Source: Hofstenia miamia (Eukaryota; Xenacoelomorpha; Acoela). From it: a stretch of DNA of 64,000 nt. A program made the position numbers and the translations under genes. The stretch lies in the NCBI GenBank assembly GCA_004352715.1, contig SCFE01000049.1, positions 843,531-907,530 on the forward strand. The letters are read 5' to 3'. Under the pieces are notes generated by a model. That model ran no database searches, was not told where the DNA came from, and saw only the letters and a list, made by a program, of their open reading frames with translations. Below, one piece after another: positions 34,385 through 45,429 of the stretch. The stretch's first letter is position 1. The number at the start of each line of letters is the position of its first letter.

Positions 34385-35271
34385 TGAGGTGAAAATGCCT
34401 ATTTTCTGTTTAGATAAGAAACGAGTGGTCAGTTATTTCTTATTAATTTTGCTACACAGAAAATGACCTTTTTACCCTAAGCCCTAGTTTAGTTACAAAA
34501 CTCGGGTTAACTAGATATATTTTGGCAATTAAAAATTGTTGTGTGATTTTTAATCCTAACTACACAATTTAGTGGATATAGTTTATGCTGCTTATAATAT
34601 TTATTGATAAAATATAATAAGACTGTGCATGCAAATTCTCTATTGTTAACATAATAGAAGACTTTATTTGACACAATACTTACATGGATTTTCAGTGACT
34701 TTGGACAGCAAATGGTTTTGCAAAAAAAAGTGTTTGGAGTAACACAGAAAATTGTGGGGACAAAATTTCAGTAAAATTGCGGAAAATTCTGTAGACTAAA
34801 GTAGAGTTGCTATGAATTCTGTGGACGCAATTAGAGTTGCTACAAATTCTTAGAATGCAAGTAGAGTTACTAAGAATTCTGTGGCCAAAAGTAGAGTTGC
34901 TACAAATTCTGTGAATGCAAGTAGAATTACAAAGAATTCTGTGTTAAGGTCCTTTCTGTTCAACCTCCAAGCAGTTACTAAAAATTTTCGTTTTTTTCCA
35001 GCATATAAGAAAATGTTCTCTTTTCTCATTAGTTCCACAAATAGTAACATCTGCCCATTGGTTCAACTAATTGCTATTCGGGTTACAGGCCTCTTGTTAT
35101 TCTATTAAAAGTTTGTTTGATCTTACTAACTTGCTATTAATTCCTGCATTAGTTTTTGCTGTTGAAACTAAATGTTATTCCACTTGAAATCTCAGCTTTA
35201 GCTTTGTATACATCAATTCATTGCTGAAATAATTTTACTGTATTTCTTAGTAGTAATTTTCATTTATTACA
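34385..35271 (-). repeat. 5' LTR of the Ty3/Gypsy-type element
   Basis: 887 bp, TG...CA. It carries a longer tandem array (about 34785-34945) of AGAATTCTGTGG...AGAGTTGCTAC units than the 3' LTR. LTR divergence indicates an old insertion. Promoter elements were not resolved. Confidence 0.85.
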
Positions 35272-35275
35272 ATAA

Positions 35276-35775
35276 TAATAATAGACAGAAATTCTTAAAC
35301 ACAGAGAAGAAAGCAACAAGTTGTTGAAGAAGGCAGGACAAGCAAGGTAATAGAATCTCAGAGGCCAGACATAGTAGTGGTAGACTGAGAAAACATTGGA
35401 AACAGTGATAGACATAGCAGTGCCAAAGGACAGGGATGTAGAAAGCAAGGAAAAAGAGAAGATAGACAAGTACTAGGAGTTGGCAGAGGAAATGGAAAAG
35501 CTGTGGAAGTTGAAGAAAGTTGAAGTAGTCCCAGTAGTAGTAGGAACACTAGGATCAGTGAGTAAGAAGCATAAAAGATACGTGGAGGAGTTGGTAGTAC
35601 CAAAGTGGGGAGGAGCAGTAGCACAGAAGACAGCATTGTTAGGAACAGCAAGAGTCCTGAGGAAATCTCTCAGACTCCCTGGGAACTGGTGAATTCCCTG
35701 AGCTTAGAGGGACACCAGCATGAAGCTGTGAGAAGAAATGAAATATCAATAATAATAATAATAATAATAATAATG
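35276..35775 (+). mobile_element. Fragment of a LINE with restriction-like endonuclease (R2/NeSL-type C-terminus)
   Basis: Plus-strand frames read SQRPDIVVVD, then after a shift VIDIAVPKDRDVESKEKEKI. ELAEEMEKLWKLKKVEVVPV and an intact end follow, with VPKWGGAVAQKTALLGTARV. The spaced PD...ID block is the catalytic pattern of the C-terminal restriction-like endonuclease of R2/NeSL/R4-like retrotransposons, and the Q-KTALLGTARILR block closes many such proteins. The fragment is bounded on both sides by (AAT)n tracts. A stop and a frameshift show decay. The Ty3/Gypsy-type element inserted at the left (AAT)n. Confidence 0.75.
35750..35775. repeat. (AAT)n microsatellite at LINE 3' end
   Basis: Perfect ATA/AAT units directly after the 3' end of the fragment, probably the element's own tail. 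Confidence 0.8.
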
Positions 35776-35998
35776 AAGTAAAATTCTTAAACAAAGTATA
35801 AAAATGAGCAAGAAAAAATACTGAAATATTAGCATTAGCAATTTGAGCAAATCATTTTACATAATAGGTACACAACTTGTTAATGTCAAATAAAACTATT
35901 AATTCCATTAAACATTCATTGAGTTTTCTTTTCAATGATATTTTCCTTTTCAAATCCATATATTCACAATCTTTAGAATTCAAACAAACAAGTCTTTA

Positions 35999-36560
35999 TT
36001 AGTAGAGAATAGATGACAAAAGTGTCTTGTTTTGCATGCAAAACTCAGCATATGATTGGTACATTTCTGGATTGATATCTATTTTCTTATGCAAAATTTT
36101 CCACAAATAAAAATTATATGTTCTTTTAAAGCATATTACCAGAGTATTAAGGGTCAATATGTGTTGTGTGATCCATCTATATACTGTGCTGAAAAATTTT
36201 TTCAAGTTTCTTTGAATATGTGTTGTTAGGAAACCAGCATGGAGAGCAATAGAGTATAACAGAAATGATTCAACTTTTGTATAGATTGAATTATATTTTC
36301 TGAGTAACATTAAAAGGAATAATGTATGCGAAACATTGTAATATCTTAAATAATTTTGTTAGTTTTATAACTAAGTGTTTATTCCTTTTTTTAGTATTGT
36401 CAAAAGGAAGTCCAAGATCACAAATATTTAATGTGCACAATAAATTATTATTGTTCAAGAATAGCTTTTTAGCAGTGCTCTGCAATGTTATAATTTTAGT
36501 TTTTTATGTATGAAATTCAAGTGAATTTTAGCAAGCCTGATATTTATTTATCAATAAATC
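35999..36560 (-). mobile_element. LINE RT fragment (palm end and thumb)
   Basis: Two overlapping frames. 36485-36291 carries CTLNICDLGLPFDNTKKRNK, the DLGV-FD--L-F--H block that follows the YADD box in LINE RTs. 36310-35999 carries the thumb-type FLLYSIALHAGF and ILHKKIDINPEMYQ, matching the YKILHG-ID pattern. A KTKIITLQ block just upstream (about 36500-36520) is the usual N-K-L--N--KT region. Frames are shifted, and neither YADD nor the N-terminus is present. Confidence 0.55.
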
Positions 36561-39480
36561 TGCAGTACAAAAATTACTTTGATTACTTATTGTATATGTG
36601 AAATTAAGTTGGATCAACATTTGAAGAAAGAGTCTGAAGACAAAACATTAATTTGCTCATTGTCCCAAATATATTTCATAGTGCAGACTTTTGTAACATT
36701 TGTAATAAGCATAATCAAGGTCTTGCTCTATCACATGATCATAGTTTAGTTAATCAAAGGCATGGTTTACAAACTGAAAACAAAAATGCTGACTATGTCA
36801 AACTTGAAAAAAACTTTTCCTTGAGCATTAGAAATGAAAATTTGGACTATACTACAATTAGGCATTTAATTAAATTTTATCTAATTAAGCCATTGACTTT
36901 TGTTTCATTTCAGAAACCTAAATTTTGGGAAACCCTATAACTTAACATTGTTGTTAGTCATCTTTGGGTAGCATATGTTAAAATTGTATTACTGGACTTG
37001 ACTATATAACCTGACTATTTAACAAACTTTACAACCAATCCTTTTGAATCTCATGAGCATAATAATGCAGTTTATTTAAATAACTATCTTTTGCATTCCA
37101 ACAGTTTCATTGATAGTTGACATCAATTAAATAATGTCAGTGCTGTATGAAATCAATAGGAAAGCTACATAAATAGATAAAAAAATCCTATATGTATTCA
37201 TAGCATAAATGCAGAGCACTAGCATGCAGCAAGGATACTATGAAGTTGTGCACTCCGAAATTGCATGCTAACAGTGCACAGAAAATGTTGAGTTTTATAT
37301 TTGAATTTCAAATCAAAACCAAAATAGTAAGAGTTAATAAATAAATCCACATAGATCAGCTAGATTTTACCAATCATACAATTTAATTTTTTCAATTTTA
37401 TAAAAGCAATAACAAACAGATTTACACTTACTTTGCATCTGAGATTTTTTATTTCTAAGTATCCATATACCTATTTTCTTTTAGGATGGACAAGGCAATA
37501 TTATTTTTTCTGGCATTGGTGACAGCCTTTCCAAAGCTTTTCAATATGCTATACTTATAATAAAATACATAAAAGTAACAAAATAACCTGTGTGGTAGAA
37601 TGCATAACCCAAAACTAAAGAAGGTTAATACCCTGATGTTCTGGAAAGAACATGTCTTCAGCACAATCATTTTCCTTAAAAACTTCAAGTGAACAACTTC
37701 ATTGCTTCCAAAATTAAAAAATATATTATGTAATTAATTCATGTTGCTACCAATGTATGCACTCATAAAATTATGATCACTGCATTTTAGAATTACTTCT
37801 TTTTAATGAAGTTCAAATATCATTTAATCTCTCACAGATTTTGCTGAATTTTTACAATTAGTCAAACAGAACTCAGTTGAATTTTGTTTGAGAATAGAAA
37901 TTGGTTGCATCATAATGTACACCAAACTAATACAAGTAAAAATCAATACACTGTTTAACAATTAGTCAATACTCAATAGATCACAAAACATTCTAAAAAC
38001 AAGTCTAAATTATTTCACATTTTGCACAGTTCCAAATAATATGCTAATATTTTCACTTAATTTATACTGCAATTATGCTTTCCATTTGCCATTATATTTT
38101 AGCTTTTATGAGGCAAAATCCCTTTACACATTTGTATTCACTAAGCAATCAAATATCAGCTAAGCAAAAAGAATCACTGAAAATGTTTTGTGCAGCTACT
38201 AACCATCAAATTACAATATAGAACAAAATTTTGACAGGGAAATAATTGTGTACAAAGAGTGGAAATTTCAATTTTATATTTAGTTCAATATATTTTGATT
38301 TGATTTTCTTAAGGCTGTTTTTGCACATTCTGATACTCTAATATACATTCAGTACTAATTGTACAGGGTGTCCAGGATTTCATGGCAAAACAAAATTCCC
38401 ATAAGTTCTAAAAAACCACTTTATATGAATATTTTCAAATCCCTCCTCCTTGAATGAGTGGGATTCACTTTTTTCATTTCAGATTTGTGGTTGCAATTGA
38501 TTATTGAAATTACGTGGTATATTAATGCATTTGCAATGCTTTATCAGTCTGGTGTAATTCTAAATAAATAGTGGAGAAGAATTTATGGAATATGCATTGT
38601 ATTACCAATATATTCACCTCTAAGAAACAGGAAGGATAGCAGGTAAACAATCTTTATTCCAATGCTCTTTCCTTGAGCTACTTCAACAATAAGCACAAAA
38701 AGTGTAGTTGAAGTAAGGAGAAGTTTGAGCACTAAATGGGTTAATCAACTCTAGATTCCAATGCCATAGCAGAACTGAGGTAGTTATAACTAAGCATAAG
38801 TTTCAGAAACAGCGGCCAAATAAAACTATAGTGCACAACATTACAACTTCTTCAGTTCGAATATTAATGTGAATAGTCAGTCAATATAGCTCATCAAAAA
38901 AGCCTTTTTGCTTTCAAACTTCCCCGTGGTGTGCAATATTTTGTAACTATGCATTGTTAATTATTAATGTACTTAATATTTTCTGTGGAACTGAACAAAC
39001 AAATGCATCTAATATTGCTACATCTCTCTAGATGACGTACTTTCAGCTCATTTTTAACAATTGCTTTGAAATGAAGTCCTTATCTACCTGCTATTCCAAA
39101 TACTTCAATGAATTAAAGTGTTGGACTGGTATGTCGCTTTAAACCTTTGGAAGCTTATATCTCTCATTAGTTTTTTGGAATAACTGGTATATATTATTTT
39201 GATCAAAGTGACTAATAATTCTATTATGTTATATAAGATATTTTTTTGCAAAATACCAAAGGCACGTCGATTGAAGTTGCAGGTGTCCATGTGGCCCAAA
39301 GAAAAAAATTCAAATTTGAAATCTTTAAATTCTTTTTTTCAAGAAATCAAATACATTAGTTTATTTTCCATATTATTATTTACTAAGTCGTTTTGTGACA
39401 TCAATATTTTATACAAATTGCAAAATGACAAGTAATTTTGATTAAATTGAAAAATGTAGAATACTTGGTCATTGTTCAGA
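36561..39480. other. AT-rich stretch without a supported gene
   Basis: Short frames only. A CAGGGTGTCCAGGATTTCAT stretch at about 38365 resembles a DNA-transposon end, but I could not find its partner. Confidence 0.45.
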
Positions 39481-39498
39481 ATTGAAAAACAAACAACT

Positions 39499-39726
39499 AA
39501 GGCCACTGTTAGACTAGTGATTTGCTCAAAAGTGATCTATCACATTTTGAGTGAATCGCAGTTCTAACCACCCGAGATAATTAGCGATGTGACGATCACG
39601 AAGAAATCGGGCGCGTTTGATTTCCTTGTGATCGTCACATCGCTAATTATCTAGGGTGGTTAGACGTGCAACGCTTTCAAAAGTGACAGATCACCTTTAA
39701 CCAATCACCTAGTCTAACCATGGCCT
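39499..39726. mobile_element. Fold-back (long inverted repeat) element
   Basis: Almost the whole 228 bp is an inverted repeat. The outer ends AAGGCCACTGTTAGACTAG and CTAGTCTAACCATGGCCT pair. The inner arms (39572-39607 and 39626-39661, about 36 nt) pair almost perfectly around a loop containing GAAATCGGGCGCG. The outer end resembles hAT-type TAGGCCATGGTTAGACT termini. I found no clean target duplication. It is GC-richer than the flanks and has no coding capacity. Confidence 0.75.
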
Positions 39727-39729
39727 AAA

Positions 39730-40698
39730 ACTACAAAATGAATCAGAATACGCTAAAGAAATATTTCATAAGTTCAAAAGCGATGGTGCTGCTGATAAAG
39801 CAACAACAGTTCCAGCAAAGGAGAACATGGAAATTGCATCAACTCTAATTGTTGTCATAAACAATATCAGCATTTCATCTTTCTTCACATTATATTCCTC
39901 TAAAAGACTTTAGCATATTTCAATAATTCCAGTCTTGCAAATTTTGGAAAGAATCAAAATTGTTTGTGTAAATCCTAGTAATTATACGGATATTTCTTAT
40001 GCATATCGTAATTGAATTTATTGATTAACATCAGTTCTTTTAACCATCAAATGAAAATTAACAGAAGCCAACTAGCTAGTGATACTGCAAAGAATTTTAG
40101 TACATTTTTTAAAACTAAAAAGAATAATTCTTCTATGAACTTGTAAAATTCATAAGGTTAGTTAATTAGCAAGAAGCTTGAGAATTTACTGTGAGATCCA
40201 AGTGGCCCCAATTATCTTATGGAAGTGGAGCAAACTTTATTGAAAGCAATTAGAAAATAACTTCTTAAGGAAGATTCGATGAGTGTGATATCAAAATTTC
40301 ATGATTTTGATAAAAATTTTGTAATTTTTTCCTGGGCCTTTGCAGATTACCCCTATTATACATGTAGACCTATAGTAAGGGGCTAATGCATGCAAAAGAT
40401 ATTAACAGTTGCAAACTATTATTTAGGTCTCCCTAATCTAACGACTAATTTTGATGTAATTTAGATAACGACACTAACAACTCTCCAATGCTGATGACTC
40501 CATTTCAAGGATACAACAGTACTTCGATAACATAACAACAGCATGGCCTGCAGTCAACGTCCAACGTTAGTCAATAATAACATTTAATGTAACAAGAGTT
40601 TAAATGACTCGTTTCGATAGTGTTACCACTTTGTTTCTCCATCTCCCCTCACCATTAAGGTTTTTAGTACGTCACTTCATATAGATAATAATCACAAA
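39730..40698. other. Non-coding stretch
   Basis: No frame, RNA gene or terminal repeat I can support. Confidence 0.45.
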
Positions 40699-40706
40699 GA
40701 CAAAAC

Positions 40707-41228
40707 CAGAATTGTCAACGAGCCGACATTTCCAGGCTCGGCTCGGCTCCGTTNNNNNNNNNNNNNNNNNNNNNNNNNNNNNNNNNNNNNNNNNNNNNNN
40801 NNNNNNNNNNNNNNNNNNNNNNNNNNNNNNNNNNNNNNNNNNNNNNNNNNNNNNNNNNNNNNNNNNNNNNNNNGGAGCCGACATTTCCAGGCTCGGCTCG
40901 GCTCGTTTCAATTTTGTGAAAGTTCGGCTTGGCTTAGCTCGCCACATAAAATCTTTGAATAAAGCTCGTTTTAGCTTATTTTCTTAAAAATATTGTGCTC
41001 AAAGAATTTTTTACATAGCTCTTCCTATTATTTAATAAACATTTACTAAATAAGATTATGCATTATAGGACAGGCATACTGACTGCAAAAAATAAGAAAA
41101 ATCTCCAGAAATTAAATTAACTAGCAGAACTATAAACTTGCTTTGCCTAAAATAGGCTCGTTGTATATCAAATACTGCGCTCAAAGTTGGGCTCGCCTCG
41201 TTCGAAGCTCAGCTCGTTGACAACTCTA
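40707..41228 (+). mobile_element. GGCTCG-type hAT-like MITE, copy 1 (with gap)
   Basis: The ends CAGAATTGTCAACGAGCCGA and the complement-like GCTCGTTGACAACTCTA are flanked by a perfect 8-bp GACAAAAC duplication (40699-40706, 41229-41236), the mark of hAT insertion. The interior matches copies 2 and 3 (blocks TAGCTCTTCCTA, GCAGAACTATAAA, TATATCAAATACT). The 120-N gap at 40754-40873 lies in its GGCTCG-rich left part, and the bases on both sides of the gap repeat each other. No coding capacity, so it depends on a hAT transposase from elsewhere. Confidence 0.9.
40754..40873. other. Assembly gap (120 N) inside the MITE
   Basis: The flanks are a direct repeat (GAGCCGACATTTCCAGGCTC on both sides), so the gap covers a tandem GGCTCG-containing array. 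Confidence 0.95.
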
Positions 41229-41239
41229 GACAAAACGCT

Positions 41240-43714
41240 AAATGCTTTTTTGGCTTTTCTAAATGCTCTTTGCTTTGTACATGCATGAATAATAAATCAA
41301 ATGCTCAATAATTAATTTCTTATTAGCCGTACACCTAGGTCTAATTCGGAGTGTGTCCGTGGCAAGTCTTTTCTCATTGTAAGGCAATTCACTTCTCCCA
41401 AAGCCATAGGGGCACTAGGCTTTGTGGGGTGAGGCAGCTTGCAAACATTCTCAAAGATGTAATCCAATCAATATAAAAACATATTGTAAATTTCCCAGTC
41501 GTTATCCAATAATAAAAGAAAGGTATGTGGCAGTGCCATAATGATCATAACCATATGGTACCTGATGACAAGGGTAGTTCCATTAAAAGTACAGTACAGA
41601 TCAGTACGATTTAAAAATCTCTAGCTGCACCAAAAATTCAATATAGATCCTGACCATCTTAATGGCAACTGTTAACATGTATTTTACTAATCTATGTTGG
41701 AAACGAGTCTTTAGCCTTCTGTAGAATCTGCACCAGGCTGAGATAGACTTAAGTTAGCTAACTTTTACTCCTTTCAGTCTTTATTGGTATCTGAACGGCG
41801 GGCGCGACCAAACAACTAATTCTGCTTCCCGATTTACAATGGTTACTTACATAGACTTATATCTAGTTACAACTCAATTGTAAGGTTGGAGTAACGCGAA
41901 TTCTTCTAGATCGACAAGCAGTGGGTAACAGGGACTAACCCTGAAGGGGAACCATGTATTCAAGGATGAATCAACTTATTGCAGCCATCACCATTTATTA
42001 AGCAATGGTTGTGACACATGGAAAGCTCTCACTGACTGTGGTTGCAATGTAATGAGGTGTTACCCAGTGTTGCTTACCTCTAATAAATTTGTGCAGCGCT
42101 CGCTCATATTGTTCATAGTAAATGCGTTGTCGCAACTTGACGGCTTTAGCTTTCTAATTTCCCTTCATTTAATTAACCATATGCATATAAATAACTACAT
42201 GCTCCTACATACATGTGAGCGAAGGATGTGGCCAGCAGAAACAAGATGTCAAAAGGTCAACAGTTAACTAATTTAATAAATAGTTTAATTAATAACATGT
42301 AATATAACACCTCGTATGTAAAAAGTTCTTATGATTCCCTAAGAATTTGTATCTAAAACAAAAGGTTAACCTACAATTAGCTATCCAGCTATTTGGTGAT
42401 ATTTGTTATAAGTGTGAATGAATCGATAGAAAAGACAAACGGTAAAAACTCCTATCCCTATACCATGTGCTTCGACGTTTAGCATTCTGTTTTCACTAGC
42501 AATCAAACCTGTATAATCCAAAATAAAATCCAAAGTAATTTACTTCATCAATCAGTAGTAATTCGTACACAATATTTATACTAAAATGTGCAAACAAATT
42601 CACATGTACCTGTCTATAATTAACAGTCTTGTTGTTTACTTCTGTTGTTTACTTTTACTACCACGTGATACTTTATTAGATCAAGTGAAGTTAGCTCTTT
42701 ACCATTTGTCACATGGCAACTTGCTGACACTACTTTGTACAAATTGTTTAAATTTATAAAAAGTCATAAATCAAAGAATATATATAATTACTAAAAGTTT
42801 TCTGTTTTTTCTATATTTATTCGCCGATGATGCCACACTTCTCAGTAAACTACTTTCAGAAAATTTATGAAAAAGGGTTTATAATTAAACACATAATTTC
42901 TTATACTTATTAAGAAAATATAAAATAAACATTGTTCTAATCCCTGAAGGTTTTATTAGAATACTCCTTCTTATCGCCCATTGGCGATGAGGTTGAAATA
43001 AATGATTCATTTGTCGATATATGTTGTATTTTTAAAAATGGTTTTTACATATTATTCTATAACAAGTATGCAAGAATTGTTGCCGCTCTAAAAATATATC
43101 ACTTAATCGTATTAGGACGTCAAAATTTGTAAAAAATTCTAGATATGTCGGCCTGAACTATTGTAGAGCTACCTTAATATAGATATAATGTGCCTCTTTA
43201 TTGTGTCTCTATCGTCTGCCTGAATGGCTTCATTCTCATCATATTTCCAAACAGCATTTATGTACAAATTGAACAAGAATACATCCTAAGATTTGTACTG
43301 AAAATATTTAAAAAATATTTATTCTTAAAATAGCAAATCAATAAATGCATTTGCAGAGTTTTTTGTAATTTTAAATGGCCTTTGACAGCGCAATAGCTTT
43401 AACATTTACAACAAAGTATTTTAAAACATCTTAGCAACCGCTAGAGTAGTCAATTCTAAACCTTAAGATTAATTGACCTATGCTGTACAGGGAAAGGTAT
43501 TTTTAAATATAGTTGATGACTAACTGCTAAGACAAAGTAAACCTGTTTTCAGTAGATAAAAGGAATTAACAAATGTCACCCATATTGCAGTAAATATCAT
43601 ACATTTGTACAGTAAGAAATTGATAGTAATTGTTCCATTTTGTCATTAATTTAATATCCCTTGCATTTTGGATAAATATAAAGAATAGAAAGATGGACTA
43701 AATTGTACGTTGAA
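41240..43714. other. Non-coding stretch
   Basis: 41340-41960 is less AT-rich, but I see no long frame, tRNA or terminal repeats. 42300-43700 is AT-rich. Confidence 0.45.
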
Positions 43715-43722
43715 CTTCAATA

Positions 43723-44041
43723 GGCATTATTGCAGATCGGGGGACTCTGATTTCTAAAAGCCGAAGTGACGTCAAATAACATGCTAAGGGTTTACGTCAT
43801 CAAATGTTAAAAATTCATTGTTTAGGGTTTAGGTCTATAAAATATTGAAAAATTTAGGTTTTAGGTTTAGGTTATAGGGTTTAGGTTTAAGAAACGTCAA
43901 ATTGTGACTTGGGTTAGGGTTTAGGTCTATAAAATATTATAAAATTTAGAATTTAAGTTTACGTTCTAGATGACGTCATATACACTTTTGCGTAGAAACA
44001 ATATGTTTATATATCAGAGTCCCCTCATCTGCAATAACGCC
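43723..44041. mobile_element. 319-bp hAT-like MITE with telomere-like interior
   Basis: The inverted ends pair over about 28 bp (GGCATTATTGCAGAT at the left, ATCTGCAATAACGCC at the right, then GGGGACTCTGAT / ATCAGAGTCCCC). Flanking octamers CTTCAATA (43715-43722) and CTTCGATA (44042-44049) agree in 7 of 8 positions. The interior has repeated TTTAGGTCTATAAAATATT, TTTAGGTTTAGG, TTATAGGGTTTAGG and GGGTTAGGGTTTAGG words. No reading frame. Confidence 0.85.
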
Positions 44042-44049
44042 CTTCGATA

Positions 44050-44890
44050 ATATATTCAGCAGACCAAATAAATTTTCTAGAATCATTCAACTTTAATGAG
44101 ATTTTTGTTGCAAGTGATGACATTCATGCATATAAAACTATCACTCCAGTGCATCGAGAACTCCCAAGATTTCAGCATGGTACTGATGCATACACTCTCG
44201 CATTCATCTAACAGCAAGTGCTCGTATGAACTCTGATCTCAGTTCAGAAATATCTTTGACAATCCTTGCAATGATCTGTTTCACTAAGATCCACTGAAGT
44301 ATAAGGTGGACGGTCTTTAAAAAAATGGAAAGATTCACACAACAGTCATTTTCTTTCAGATCCTTGGTCCATCTGGTATATTTGTTTTTCGAAAAATATT
44401 CATTAAGCAGAAGATTGTGTTTTTTTATCCTGTTCTCGGAACAGCAAATTCTACTAGAAACATTACATAGTTGAAACTCTATATGAATTGGAACAACATG
44501 ATTGTATAAAATGTCTAGAAAATGTACAACTGGCAAGTTGTTTCTTTGAAATTATATTATTTGGTCAAAGGGTAAAGAACGGCGATATTTAATAATAAAT
44601 TTTACTAATTTACATTTTCCTAAAAAAATTTGAAAAAAATTGCAAACTGTTTTTCAGAAGAGTTTTGCGGCAGATTTGTAACCAGGTCAGGGATTTGTTG
44701 ACGAGTCAGCCATGTCAATAGGCCATATTTAATTAACAAATATATGAAAAATTAAAGGCACAAAAAGGACTTATCTTAATAAAGTTAGTCACATAATTAC
44801 GTGAGAATTAAATTCCACAAAGACCATGTGTGATTTAAATATAGTTTGGTACACTCAAATAATTGCAAAAATATATAAGTTTATCAATAT
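44050..44890. other. Stretch with one unidentified 110-codon frame
   Basis: A minus-strand frame at 44536-44204 is open for 110 codons, with several Cys and a helical C-terminal half. It shows no domain and no related neighbour. I treat it as unproven. Confidence 0.3.
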
Positions 44891-44896
44891 AATCAT

Positions 44897-45421
44897 CATA
44901 GACCTAACCTAAACCCCCTTCCCAACCTTAACATTAATCCAAACTATAACCCTAACACAAACATTATGTAGAAGGCATATGCAAATTTATTATTAATACC
45001 AATATGTTTCAATATTAATTTCAAAATAATTATAATATAAATTATAATATACTACTGTTAATATCCTAATTAGCTATTCAACCACGCGGCTTTTGTTTCT
45101 TTACAAAGCAATTATAAGAATTGGTAATGTTTATTCCATCAACACAGCGCCTTTTCCCTTAAATCTTTTCACGTAGTTACTTTGTCTGAAAACTTTCTTA
45201 AAAGGTTTTGCTTTGTTTACATAATTCAAAATGAATATGGTTCATCGAGTCGACTCTATCATGATGAAGAGCATAGAATAATGATAGGATTATGGCTTGG
45301 GATACGATTAGATTTAGGGTAAAATTTAGCTTAAAGTTAGTGTTGTCTTTAGGGTTATGTCTTGGCTTAGGGTTAGGAATATAGTTACAGTTAGGTTTGG
45401 AGTTAGGGTTAGGATGAAGGT
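44897..45421. repeat. Degenerate telomere-like tracts in inverted arrangement
   Basis: 44900-44960 is rich in CCTAA/CCCTAA words (CCTAACCTAAACCC, AACCCTAACAC). 45285-45421 is rich in TTAGGG words (TTTAGGGTTATG, TTAGGGTTAGGA, GAGTTAGGGTTAGGA). The two face each other across about 330 bp of AT-rich DNA. This could be the ends of one long inverted-repeat element or independent interstitial telomere-like repeats. Confidence 0.5.
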
Positions 45422-45429
45422 TATAATTA

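Larger units (their letters stand above)
25828..35271 (-). mobile_element. Ty3/Gypsy-type LTR retroelement with envelope-like third ORF
   Basis: Two direct repeats (34385-35271 and 25828-26689) begin TG and end CA and flank gag, protease, RT, RNase H, integrase and an envelope-like region, all on the minus strand. A 4-bp ATAA lies on both outer sides (25824-25827, 35272-35275), a possible target duplication in low-complexity DNA. Two bases inside the 5' LTR, a TGGAGGCACC stretch (34382 downwards) is in the place of the tRNA primer-binding site. The tRNA is not identified. The order PR-RT-RH-IN is that of Ty3/Gypsy (Metaviridae). Frameshifts, stops and a mariner insertion show it is an old, inactive copy. 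About 758 bp of its apparent length is an assembly duplication (see 29581-31096). Confidence 0.9.

Noticed and set aside
35260-35692. Minus-strand Leu/Ser-rich frames (35651-35358, 35469-35260)
   Set aside because: Antisense shadows of the plus-strand LINE endonuclease fragment.
40672-41000. Arg/Ser/Ala-rich frames over GGCTCG repeats
   Set aside because: Produced by the MITE repeat array and the N gap, not a gene.
44204-44536. 110-codon minus-strand frame
   Set aside because: Open and not low-complexity, but no motif, start context or paralogue. Could be chance.
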